Assembly: GCF_014202275.1 (NCBI RefSeq) | Contig: NZ_JACHGF010000001.1 | Coordinates: 806,001 to 870,000 of the forward strand | Reading direction: 5' to 3' | Length of the DNA stretch: 64,000 bases | Source of the DNA: Rhabdobacter roseus | GTDB taxonomy: Bacteria; Bacteroidota; Bacteroidia; Cytophagales; Spirosomataceae | Shown here: positions 1 through 7,090 of the stretch, piece after piece | Layout: each line of letters starts with the position of its first letter | Position numbering within the stretch: the first letter of the stretch is position 1 | Made by a program: the position numbers and the translations under genes | Notes under the pieces: model-generated | Databases searched by the model: none | Told to the model about the DNA's origin: nothing | What the model saw: only the letters and a program-made list of their open reading frames with translations

Positions 1-1
1 C

Positions 2-73
2 ATGTGGGCCATGGTGATGGCCGCTTTCACTACTACCAAGTACGCCAAGCTACGCGAAATTGCGCTTTCCTGA
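2..73 (+). CDS. C-terminal fragment of an unidentified protein (cut by window start)
   Basis: An open frame enters from the left edge and stops with TGA at 71-73. The visible end is short and hydrophobic (MWAMVMAAFTTTKYAKL...), compatible with a membrane segment near a C-terminus. A second open frame (1-93) also crosses the edge. I prefer this one because about 70% of its third codon positions are G or C, like the neighbours, against about half in the other. No family can be assigned; the deacetylase downstream weakly suggests an envelope polysaccharide gene. Confidence 0.35.
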   Translation: MWAMVMAAFTTTKYAKLREIALS

Positions 74-106
74 ACTCCCAAAGTACCTACTAACGACGAG
101 CCCGGT

Positions 107-832
107 TTGAATAGCAAAGCGAGGGTGCGGGTGCTGATGTACCACAAAGTAAGTGTGCAACAGCCCGACTACCTCACCGTCACCACTGAGCAGCTACGCG
201 CCCAGCTGGCACATTTGCGGCAGCAGCAGTACGAGTTTATTACGGTACAGCAATGGCTCGACGCCTGGCAAGGTACCTCATCGCTTCCCCCAAAGCCCGT
301 GCTCCTTACCTTCGACGACGCCTACCAAACTACCCTTACGCTGGCCGCGCCGATACTGCAAGAATTTGGCGCCAAGGCCACCATCTTTGTGCCTACGGCC
401 TACGTAGGCCAGCATTCGGACTGGGACCAGGAGGCGGCCGCGCCGCTGCTGTCGGTAGAAGCCTTGCGCGGGCTCGACCCCGGTGCCTTTGAACTGGGCC
501 TACACTCGCATCATCACCAAAACTATAAGTACCTCCCGGCGGAAGAGATGGCGGCGGATCTGGCCGCCTGCCTGCGTTTTTTTGAAACGCACCAACTACC
601 TTTTGTGCGCGCCCTGGCTTATCCCTACGGTGGGCGGCCTAAAGGTACCTTGGCGCGCGAAGCCATGCGGCGGCTGTTTCGGGAGAAAGGCATTGCGGCG
701 GCTTTTCGGATTGGCAACCGCCTCAACCGCGCAGTACCTCCCGACCCCTACGAACTCAACCGGATCGACGTGCGGGGTACGGACTCCCCGGCGGCCTTTG
801 CCCGGAAAGTACGCTGGGGGAAGTGGTTCTGA
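107..832 (+). CDS. polysaccharide deacetylase family protein (NodB homology)
   Basis: Predicted carbohydrate esterase family 4 deacetylase, removing acetyl groups from an N- or O-acetylated glycan. The NodB metal-site motifs are visible: TFDD at about residues 68-71 (catalytic base and metal aspartates) and HSHHH at 133-137 (metal histidines), followed by ALAYPYGG as in motif 3. The protein is 241 residues and has no clear signal peptide, so it may act in the cytoplasm or cross by another route. The start is TTG at 107; the next in-frame ATG (137, MYHKVS) would remove ten residues and keep the whole domain. The substrate is not evident. Confidence 0.82.
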   Translation: MNSKARVRVLMYHKVSVQQPDYLTVTTEQLRAQLAHLRQQQYEFITVQQWLDAWQGTSSLPPKPVLLTFDDAYQTTLTLAAPILQEFGAKATIFVPTAYVGQHSDWDQEAAAPLLSVEALRGLDPGAFELGLHSHHHQNYKYLPAEEMAADLAACLRFFETHQLPFVRALAYPYGGRPKGTLAREAMRRLFREKGIAAAFRIGNRLNRAVPPDPYELNRIDVRGTDSPAAFARKVRWGKWF

Positions 833-986
833 ATCCTGGAATTCCTTTGGCTCAATTCCTCTTTTCTTTTAAAAAAACATTTTGCAAAATTTGCCACCCG
901 TTTGGCTCGTTAGTAGGCTATTCCCTCCGCTGTGCCTAGTGCATTCGAACAGTACGCATGAGTATGATTGATTTTTGTCCGCTTCC

Positions 987-1736
987 ATGTACCGACACCG
1001 TATTCGTTTTGTGAGCCTTACTATGCTTGTTGCTGCTTTGGGGCAGGTACTTCTTTCGGGCGGCGCTCTGGCCCAGGCGGCTGACTCGGCGGCGGTGGTG
1101 CGGGCCACCTGGCCCGTGAGCCTCGACAGCCGTACTTCGTTCATCGACAAGCGCCTGGTGAATGTCTGGGGCGCTAATATTGGTTATAGCTGGGGCAAGC
1201 GGCGGCACAAAGTGACGCTGGGGTACTATTGGCTGGGGTACCAGGCCTCGCGGCGGCTCATCGAATGGGAAAAAGACCAAGCGCTACGCTTTCATCCCAA
1301 CTACTATACCCAAACCGACCTCTACTACGTAAGTCCGGTTTACTGGTACAATTTTGTCAATAACGACCGCTGGCGGCTAAGTGCGCCCGTGGGTGTGGGG
1401 TACGGACGGGCGCGGGCGCTGCGGCGTGAGTTACTAACCGAGGCCGAGGAGCCGCAGTTTGTGCAGCGGTACGGGTTTGTGCCTATTCACGTGGGCGGCT
1501 ACGGCGAATGGAAAGCAACCCGCTGGGCGGGTATCAGCGCGCAGGTAGGCTACCGCTGGGCGCTCAACGGCCGCCGCCTTACCGACAACTTCAACGGCAT
1601 GTACTACAGCGTGGGGTACTCGGTTTACACGGCTTTTTTTCGCGACTGGCACGCTTTCCTGTTCAAGAAGCAACGTTTGCGGTCGCCGTTCTGGCCCCGG
1701 CGTACTAAAAAAGCCGCCGAACCGGCTACGCCTTAG
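987..1736 (+). CDS. secreted outer-membrane-like protein, first of a tandem pair
   Basis: No named family recognised. The ATG at 987 gives a clear signal peptide (MYRHRIRFVSLTMLVAALG... cleaved near ALAQA); an in-frame TTG at 975 is possible but less convincing. The mature part is rich in Tyr, Trp, Arg and Gly with alternating patterns (GYSWGKRRHKVTLGYYW), typical of a small outer-membrane beta-barrel. It shares length, order of motifs and C-terminus (LRSPF) with the next gene, so the two are duplicates. Probably cotranscribed with its paralogue, 59 bp downstream. Confidence 0.7.
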   Translation: MYRHRIRFVSLTMLVAALGQVLLSGGALAQAADSAAVVRATWPVSLDSRTSFIDKRLVNVWGANIGYSWGKRRHKVTLGYYWLGYQASRRLIEWEKDQALRFHPNYYTQTDLYYVSPVYWYNFVNNDRWRLSAPVGVGYGRARALRRELLTEAEEPQFVQRYGFVPIHVGGYGEWKATRWAGISAQVGYRWALNGRRLTDNFNGMYYSVGYSVYTAFFRDWHAFLFKKQRLRSPFWPRRTKKAAEPATP

Positions 1737-1795
1737 CGTTGGGAAAGTACCTCCCTAAACATTTGAGGGCTCTCCAGTGTTTGGTTACAACACCT

Positions 1796-2479
1796 ATGAA
1801 AACATTCCCCCTTTTGGTTCTGCTGCTTTTTCTGCTGCCCTTCTTCAGCGGAAAGCATAGCCATGCCTGCGCACAGGATTCGCTGAGCCAGTGGAAAATT
1901 CACCTCGACCGCCGCGCCTCGTTTCTGGGAGGAAATAAGCTAAACCTCTGGGGAGGTAGCATAGGCCGTACCTGGGGTCCCATGCAGCACGAACTGACGC
2001 TGGGCTACTACTGGGCCGGTGGATTTGGACGGCGACAGCTCAGCCGGACCGCCCGCGAACGAGCCCTAGACCAGGGGTTGGACTACTACTACCGTTCCGA
2101 CTTGTTTTTTGGACGCGTAGGCTACTGGCACAGCTTCTTAAACCGAAAGCGCTGGAAGATCGGGGCACCGGTGGAGCTGGGACTCGGCCGCGCCGTGGCC
2201 GAACGCTTCTCGCTGGACGAAGAAAGCCTGGGCCTGCCTGAGGAGCGCTACTGGGTAGTGCCATTATCGGTAGCGGGCTACGGCGAGTGGGTTGCTACGC
2301 GCTGGGTGGGGCTGGGGCTACAGGCAGGCTACCGCAGAGATCTGCAAAACCGCGTGCCGGTACCCATCAATGGCCTTTACTACCGCATTCGGGTGCTCGT
2401 GTACCTGGATACCTACTTCGACTGGCGTGATTTTGTGTTTCGGGGTAAGCCGCTGCGCTCGCCTTTTTTTAAAAAGTAG
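1796..2479 (+). CDS. secreted outer-membrane-like protein, second of a tandem pair
   Basis: Paralogue of the preceding gene. ATG 1796 yields a strong signal peptide (MKTFPLLVLLLFLLPFF, cleavage near HACAQD); the frame is open upstream to 1739 but that would bury the signal. Shared landmarks are LDRRASF, NLWGGSIGRTWG, LTLGYYWAGG, VAGYGEWVATRW and the C-terminal LRSPFFKK. The aromatic, arginine-rich, amphipathic pattern suggests a barrel of about 10-12 strands. Function unknown; divergence from its partner is substantial outside the motifs, so the duplication is not recent. Confidence 0.7.
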   Translation: MKTFPLLVLLLFLLPFFSGKHSHACAQDSLSQWKIHLDRRASFLGGNKLNLWGGSIGRTWGPMQHELTLGYYWAGGFGRRQLSRTARERALDQGLDYYYRSDLFFGRVGYWHSFLNRKRWKIGAPVELGLGRAVAERFSLDEESLGLPEERYWVVPLSVAGYGEWVATRWVGLGLQAGYRRDLQNRVPVPINGLYYRIRVLVYLDTYFDWRDFVFRGKPLRSPFFKK

Positions 2480-2780
2480 CTTATTGGTTTGGGATAGGAA
2501 ATGGAACATTTTCATTTCAAAGTAGGATTGTGCTGTTTCAGCTTCAAAATTAGTAGTCTATAATTTTGGTAGATTTTGTAAACTACCTACCTTTACTTAC
2601 TTTTTGAACAAAACGAAAAAAAGCCAGGTAGCAGAGTAACAGCTCATTGCCTCCACGCATGCTTCGTTTGGCCAAGGTACCTCCAGTTTTAAAGCAACGC
2701 GTAAGTACCCAACGCTTAATAAGACAGGTACCTCCAGACAGTCCATTAATCAGCAACCATACACCAAACAGCCATCCAGT
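2480..2780. other. 300-bp intergenic region upstream of the TlpA-like gene
   Basis: No gene seen. TAATTTTG at 2561-2568 fits the Bacteroidota -7 consensus TAnnTTTG, but no convincing -33 TTTG sits 18-21 bp upstream, and the leader to the next ATG would be about 200 nt. The stretch contains several GGTACC/AGTACC palindromes (near 2676, 2704 and 2728), part of the window-wide motif described in the findings. Confidence 0.35.
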
Positions 2781-3800
2781 ATGAAACCAATGTACCAGTA
2801 CCTGGCGGGGCTCTTGCTCCTAAGTACCTTGTCTTTTGCCCAGGGGCCAGCCAAAACACTCCAGATCGAGGGCCAGGTAGCGGGCGTGCAAGAGGGCGTC
2901 ATCTACCTGCAAAAGTTTCAGGATAAGAAATTTGTAAAAATAGATTCCAGCGCAATCAAAGGCGGGAAATTTAAGTTCTCTCCCGCGCTGCAGGTACCTG
3001 AGCTCTACAGCCTCACGCTGGACGAAAAGAAATCGCCCTACTACCTGTTTCTGGACGAGTCCGACAAAGTTACGGTGGCATTTGACACGGCGGCTTACTA
3101 CCGAAACACCCAGGTACAGGGCTCCGCCTCACAGGCGTTGTACCTCGCTTACGAGCAAATGGAAGACGTCAAGATTGATGAATTCATCCGGCAGCATCCG
3201 CGCTCGCTGGTGTCGGCCTACGCGCTGTACCGGCATTTTTCGTACCGGCTGAGCCCCCAGGAGCTGGAGAGCAATGTCGCCTTGCTGGACGCTTCGCTGC
3301 ATAACACTCCCTACATCCAAACGGTACGCGAGCTGATCGTGATCGGCAAGCGGGTGCAGGTAGGTAATCCGGCCATTGACTTCGTGATGAACGATACGGA
3401 GGGGAACCCGCTACGGCTGTCGGACCAGTACGGGGGGTACTTGCTGGTAGACTTCTGGGCGGCCTGGTGTGGGCCGTGCCGGCGAGAGAACCCCAACGTG
3501 GTGAAGGTCTACCAAAAGTACAAAGACCGGGGCTTCAGCGTACTGGGCGTATCGCTGGACCGCAGCAAAGAAAGCTGGCTGAAGGCCATTGAGAAGGATA
3601 ACCTTACCTGGAAGCACGTGTCAGACCTGGCCTACTGGGACAGCGCCGCGGCCAAGCTGTATGGCATCCGGGCCATTCCGGCCAACTTCCTGCTGGACCC
3701 CAACGGCGTCATTGTGGCCCGTAACCTTCGGGCCGAAGAGCTGGAGGAGACCATCGAAAAGCTACTCGGCCAGAAGGAAACGAGCCAGGGCTCCAAATAA
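2781..3800 (+). CDS. TlpA-like thioredoxin with N-terminal DUF4369-type domain
   Basis: Predicted periplasmic or membrane-anchored thiol-disulfide oxidoreductase. Residues 1-20 form a signal peptide (LAGLLLLSTLSFAQ). About 25-120 resemble the beta-rich DUF4369 domain (IEGQVAGVQEGVIYLQKF). From about 195 an AhpC/TSA-like thioredoxin fold follows, with the redox motif W229-C230-G231-P232-C233 in FWAAWCGPC and the cis-proline region AIPANFLLDP. The 339-residue size is usual for this Bacteroidota architecture. It is probably used for cytochrome or cell-envelope thiol reduction; the partner is unknown. Confidence 0.88.
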   Translation: MKPMYQYLAGLLLLSTLSFAQGPAKTLQIEGQVAGVQEGVIYLQKFQDKKFVKIDSSAIKGGKFKFSPALQVPELYSLTLDEKKSPYYLFLDESDKVTVAFDTAAYYRNTQVQGSASQALYLAYEQMEDVKIDEFIRQHPRSLVSAYALYRHFSYRLSPQELESNVALLDASLHNTPYIQTVRELIVIGKRVQVGNPAIDFVMNDTEGNPLRLSDQYGGYLLVDFWAAWCGPCRRENPNVVKVYQKYKDRGFSVLGVSLDRSKESWLKAIEKDNLTWKHVSDLAYWDSAAAKLYGIRAIPANFLLDPNGVIVARNLRAEELEETIEKLLGQKETSQGSK

Positions 3801-3829
3801 AAGCGGAGGTACTTGTAAGGTTTTCTATG

Positions 3830-3878
3830 AATCCCTTTTGCGAGAGGCGCTATCACCTCCGGCAAGAGGGATTTTTTT
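3830..3878 (+). terminator. rho-independent terminator after the TlpA-like gene
   Basis: A 12-bp stem (3830-3841 with 3862-3873, one G-U pair) closes a 20-nt loop and is followed by a run of T from 3872. It lies 30 bp after the stop codon at 3800. Confidence 0.75.
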
Positions 3879-4018
3879 ATATAAAGTACCTACCCAAAGT
3901 ACCCCCCAAAACATACCAAATAAAGCTCTTTCGCATACAAAAAAGTACCGTTGGCAGGTAAACGGATTTGCAGCGGCTATTTTATTCTGAGGGAAGTACT
4001 ACTATTGTGGGTAAATTA

Positions 4019-4609
4019 ATGATCCTCAAAATGATAGCCCGCTCTGTATCCGCCCAGCCTGCTGGTACTTTTACTTCCAAACGAGGGTACTTTTGGGTAA
4101 GGAAAAGACTTGTTCTGCTAGCTCTGCTGGCCGTGGGTGTTTCGGTAGCCAAACTACCCGCCCAAACCCTCGCGCCCAAAGAGCCCCACATGGCGGGTTA
4201 CGCCAGCTTTCTCCACCCGCTGGTAACGTTTAGCAAAGGTACTACGACGACCAACTTCAGTCCGGCCTACGTAGTAGGAGTGCCCATGGGGATCAACCTC
4301 TGGAAAAGTACCCACTTTGGTTTTTCGTTCGAGATCACGCCCTTCATACGGGCCGAAAACGGCATGAGCCGGATGTCAAATATCCTCTTTCATCCGGGGC
4401 TGCTGGTCAGCCTGGGCCACGGCTTCACGTTTGTGGGTCGGGCCGCTTTTGAAACCAACGGGCGCTACGGCTTCACGCCTGTGCTGAACAAAACCGTGAT
4501 CCACGGCCAAAACATCAACTACTTCGTGGGTATGCCGATACCGATTCGCTTCGGCAACAACGCCCCCGCTTCCCTGACCATTGGTCTGCTCACGGGCATT
4601 ACTTTCTAA
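4019..4609 (+). CDS. putative secreted protein of unknown function
   Basis: No family recognised. The frame is open from 3968 (TTG), but ATG 4019 or 4031 is more plausible; the hydrophobic signal stretch (LVLLALLAVGVSVAKLPAQT) lies unusually deep, about 30-45 residues in. The mature part is Gly, Phe and Thr rich with short beta-strand patterns (AYVVGVPMGINLW, FGFSFEITPFI, LTIGLLTGITF), and its last residue is Phe, as in many outer-membrane barrels. It is about 197 residues, small for a transporter. It is likely monocistronic, preceded by a terminator. Confidence 0.55.
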   Translation: MILKMIARSVSAQPAGTFTSKRGYFWVRKRLVLLALLAVGVSVAKLPAQTLAPKEPHMAGYASFLHPLVTFSKGTTTTNFSPAYVVGVPMGINLWKSTHFGFSFEITPFIRAENGMSRMSNILFHPGLLVSLGHGFTFVGRAAFETNGRYGFTPVLNKTVIHGQNINYFVGMPIPIRFGNNAPASLTIGLLTGITF

Positions 4610-4646
4610 GCCCGCTGAGCCGTTCATCACATTTAGGTACTTCCTG

Positions 4647-4678
4647 CTTGCGCAACTGGTTGCGTTGTGTCACTTTTG
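4647..4678 (+). promoter_or_regulatory. candidate promoter for the tetR-type gene
   Basis: TTG at 4648-4650, a 20-bp spacer and CACTTTTG at 4671-4678 match the Bacteroidota -33/-7 pattern with one mismatch in the -7 box (C for T at the first position). The 16-bp operator palindrome begins 2 bp after it. Confidence 0.45.
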
Positions 4679-4679
4679 T

Positions 4680-4695
4680 AAGTGAGTACTCACTT
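4680..4695. promoter_or_regulatory. perfect 16-bp palindrome, probable TetR operator
   Basis: AAGTGAGTACTCACTT reads identically on both strands. It lies 5 bp before the ATG of the TetR-type gene and just after the candidate -7 box, where a bound repressor would block initiation. GTGAGTACTCAC-like palindromes are typical operators of TetR proteins. Confidence 0.7.
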
Positions 4696-4700
4696 TTCTT

Positions 4701-5237
4701 ATGGCCAAAAAGAAAGCATTGATTTTAGAAGCCGCGCTTCGGCTTTTTGCGGAGCTGGGCTTCGACGCTACCCCCACGAGCCAGATTGCCCGCGAGGCCG
4801 GGGTGTCGGAAGGGCTGGTATTTCGGCACTTTACGAGCAAGGACGGCCTGATGGACGCCATTCTGGCCCTGGCCGATGAGCGCATGAAAAAGCAGGTAGC
4901 CGCCATTGCCCGCCTGCCGGAGCCGCTGGCGCAGATCCACGCCGTGATCGAACTACCCGGCAGGTTGCTGGGTGAAGAGCGGGAGTTCTGGAAGCTGCAA
5001 TTTTCGCTCAAGTGGCAAAAAAAGTACCGCAACCAGTCCTACCAGCCCAGCGCGCACCACCTCGAGCTCGTGCAGATCGCGGCTCAGGCCTTCGAAAAGC
5101 TTGGGTACCCCGAGCCCGAAAAGGAGGTGGGCCTGCTGGTGCTGCTGCTGGACGGGCTGAGCAATCAGCTGCTTTCGCAGCCGGAGGGTAGTTTCGATAC
5201 CACGCTGGTGGATTTTTTGAAATCAAAATACCAATGA
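4701..5237 (+). CDS. TetR/AcrR family transcriptional regulator
   Basis: A 178-residue protein with the TetR N-terminal helix-turn-helix at about residues 5-52: ILEAALRLFAELGF then TSQIAREAGVSEGLVFRHFTSKDGL. The rest is an all-helical ligand domain without assignable ligand. Probably represses itself and the downstream hydrolase through the palindrome at 4680-4695. The gap of 22 bp to the next gene suggests one operon. Confidence 0.93.
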   Translation: MAKKKALILEAALRLFAELGFDATPTSQIAREAGVSEGLVFRHFTSKDGLMDAILALADERMKKQVAAIARLPEPLAQIHAVIELPGRLLGEEREFWKLQFSLKWQKKYRNQSYQPSAHHLELVQIAAQAFEKLGYPEPEKEVGLLVLLLDGLSNQLLSQPEGSFDTTLVDFLKSKYQ

Positions 5238-5259
5238 AATTAAGCTTGTAAGGTACTTT

Positions 5260-6369
5260 ATGCTCAACCTCCTCAAAAAAATTGTGTTTTACACCCTGGC
5301 CGGAACCCTGCTTCTGAGCCTTATTCTCATTCTCTTTATGCAACAAAAACAATTTGGTAAAAACCCTACGGGTACCCGGCTGGAACGGGTACAGCAGTCG
5401 CCCAACTACCGCGACGGGGCCTTTCAGAACCAGAGCCCTACGCCCGACCTGGCCGAAGGCGTTACCTATTGGCATATCCTGCGGCAGTACTTCAAGAAAG
5501 TAGAAGGCAAAGAACCGCTCGATACGCTGCCTTCGGTGAAAACCGACCTGAAGGTACCTTTGGCCGAAGCGCCCACGCTGGTGTGGTTTGGACATTCGTC
5601 GTACTTCATCCGGCTGGGTGGAAAAACCATCCTGGTAGACCCCGTGCTGAGTGGCTACGCGTCGCCGGTGTCGTTCTTTGGTAAAAACTACCTGGGCAGT
5701 AACGTGTACTCGGTGGATGATTTCCCGGAAATCGACGTCCTCATTATTACCCACGACCACTACGACCACCTGGACTACCAGACGGTCCTGAAGCTGAAAT
5801 CCAAGGTAAAAAAAGTGGTTACTTCGCTGGGTGTGGGTGCGCACCTGGTGCACTGGGGCTACGACGAAGCCCTGATCTCGGAGCTGGACTGGTACGAGGA
5901 AGTAGCCGTAGATAGTACCCTCAAGCTCACCGCCGCCCCGGCGCGGCACTTTTCGGGGCGTAGCCTCAAACGCAACCAGACGCTCTGGTCGTCTTTTATG
6001 CTGCAAACGCCCGAGCATAAGATCTACCTGGGCGGTGACTCGGGCTACGACAAGCACTTTAAGGAGCTGGGCCAGCAGTACGGGCCTTTCGACCTGGCCG
6101 TGCTAGAATGCGGGCAGTACAACGCCTACTGGAAGTACATCCACATGATGCCCGAAGAAACCGCCCAGGCGGCCCTGGACCTGCGGGCCAAGGTACTTAT
6201 GCCCGTACACTGGAGCAAGTTTACGCTGGCCCTGCACCCCTGGAACGAGCCCATCGAGCGGGTCACGAAGCAAGCGCAGACGCTGGGACTGCCTATCACC
6301 ACTCCCAAGATTGGCGAAGCGGTGATCCTGGGCGAAAAGTACCCCGCGGAGAAGTGGTGGCGGCGCTGA
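5260..6369 (+). CDS. MBL-fold metallo-hydrolase, membrane-anchored (UlaG/NAPE-PLD-like)
   Basis: A 369-residue protein with an N-terminal membrane anchor (KIVFYTLAGTLLLSLILILF) and a metallo-beta-lactamase fold from about residue 105. The metal motif HDHYDH is at 165-170, preceded by LVWFGHSSYFI and followed by APARHFSGR, YLGGDSGYD and MPVHWSKF, the order seen in the UlaG/NAPE-PLD-like branch, which cleaves phosphodiester or lactone bonds. The substrate is unknown. It follows the TetR gene by 22 bp and is the likely target of that regulator, which points to a response to an outside compound. TTTATGCTC at 5258-5266 carries the start codon. Confidence 0.85.
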   Translation: MLNLLKKIVFYTLAGTLLLSLILILFMQQKQFGKNPTGTRLERVQQSPNYRDGAFQNQSPTPDLAEGVTYWHILRQYFKKVEGKEPLDTLPSVKTDLKVPLAEAPTLVWFGHSSYFIRLGGKTILVDPVLSGYASPVSFFGKNYLGSNVYSVDDFPEIDVLIITHDHYDHLDYQTVLKLKSKVKKVVTSLGVGAHLVHWGYDEALISELDWYEEVAVDSTLKLTAAPARHFSGRSLKRNQTLWSSFMLQTPEHKIYLGGDSGYDKHFKELGQQYGPFDLAVLECGQYNAYWKYIHMMPEETAQAALDLRAKVLMPVHWSKFTLALHPWNEPIERVTKQAQTLGLPITTPKIGEAVILGEKYPAEKWWRR

Positions 6370-6395
6370 GGTACCGGTGACTTCACCTACGAACT

Positions 6396-6428
6396 GGAAT
6401 TTTTCGGAATCAGATTCCGAAAAATTCC
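6396..6428. terminator. bidirectional terminator between convergent genes
   Basis: A perfect 16-bp inverted repeat (6396-6411 and 6413-6428) built around GGAATTTTTCGGAATC, with A/T runs inside the arms. It separates the plus-strand hydrolase (ends 6369) from the minus-strand DUF4920 gene (ends 6508). Confidence 0.65.
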
Positions 6429-6507
6429 TATATTCTTGCCTAATTCATTTAATCGACCCGGCTTTTCAGGTATCGGGTTCGATTCATAACACCGTAAAAA
6501 AGGTACC

Positions 6508-6951
6508 TTACTTCACAATCACGCCGTCAGCTACGAAGGTTAGCTCCTGCTTAGGTTCGGTAATTTTGGCAATTTCTTCCTTGCTTTTACCGGCGTCTTC
6601 GGCGTAGTGCTGCTGATCCGCCACCGAGATCACGCTTTTCTGCGCCAGGCCTTCGGCTACGACCGTTTTGCCCACGATGTCCTTGGGTACAAAAAAGCCG
6701 TAGTCTTTGAACGTCACGCGCATGGTTTCGCCGTTATCCAGTTTCATTTTCATCCAGCAGCCTTTGGCCTGGCACACCGACTCCACGGTACCCGTTACTT
6801 TGGTGTCCATTTTTTCTTTGCTCCCCATTTTGTCGGGTAGTTCAGCCGCGGCGATGGCTTTCTTGTCGTTGATTTTTTTGCCGAAATGCTCCTGGGCCGA
6901 CGCGTAGCTGGCCAGCGACAAACAAAGCAGCAGAGTGAAAACACTTTTCAT
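6508..6951 (-). CDS. DUF4920 domain-containing secreted protein
   Basis: A 147-residue protein with a signal peptide (MKSVFTLLLCLSLASYASAQ) and one DUF4920-like domain: VTGTVESVCQAKGCWMKMKLDNG followed by MRVTFKDYGFFVP and VVAEG. The fold resembles an OB-type beta-barrel. Two cysteines seven apart (VCQAKGCW) are characteristic of the family. Function not established. A promoter match lies upstream at 7018-7048. Confidence 0.85.
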   Translation of the reverse strand: MKSVFTLLLCLSLASYASAQEHFGKKINDKKAIAAAELPDKMGSKEKMDTKVTGTVESVCQAKGCWMKMKLDNGETMRVTFKDYGFFVPKDIVGKTVVAEGLAQKSVISVADQQHYAEDAGKSKEEIAKITEPKQELTFVADGVIVK

Positions 6952-7017
6952 AAGTACCTGTATGGTTTAAAGTTGACGACTAATGATTTCTTATTCTTTA
7001 AGGAACGAAACATAACG

Positions 7018-7048
7018 CAAAAATAGTCATTCGTGAGGTGTTGCCACA
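7018..7048 (-). promoter_or_regulatory. candidate promoter of the DUF4920 gene
   Basis: On the minus strand, TATTTTTG (7025-7018) fits TAnnTTTG exactly, and TGTG (7048-7045) lies 19 bp upstream where TTTG is expected. The predicted leader is about 60 nt. Confidence 0.5.
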
Positions 7049-7090
7049 GGAACAGGGATTCTTTTTCGTATTCGTATAAGTACCCTTCTT

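Noticed and set aside
5008-6057. 349-codon minus-strand open frame
   Set aside because: Antisense to the TetR and MBL genes, both with complete family motifs.
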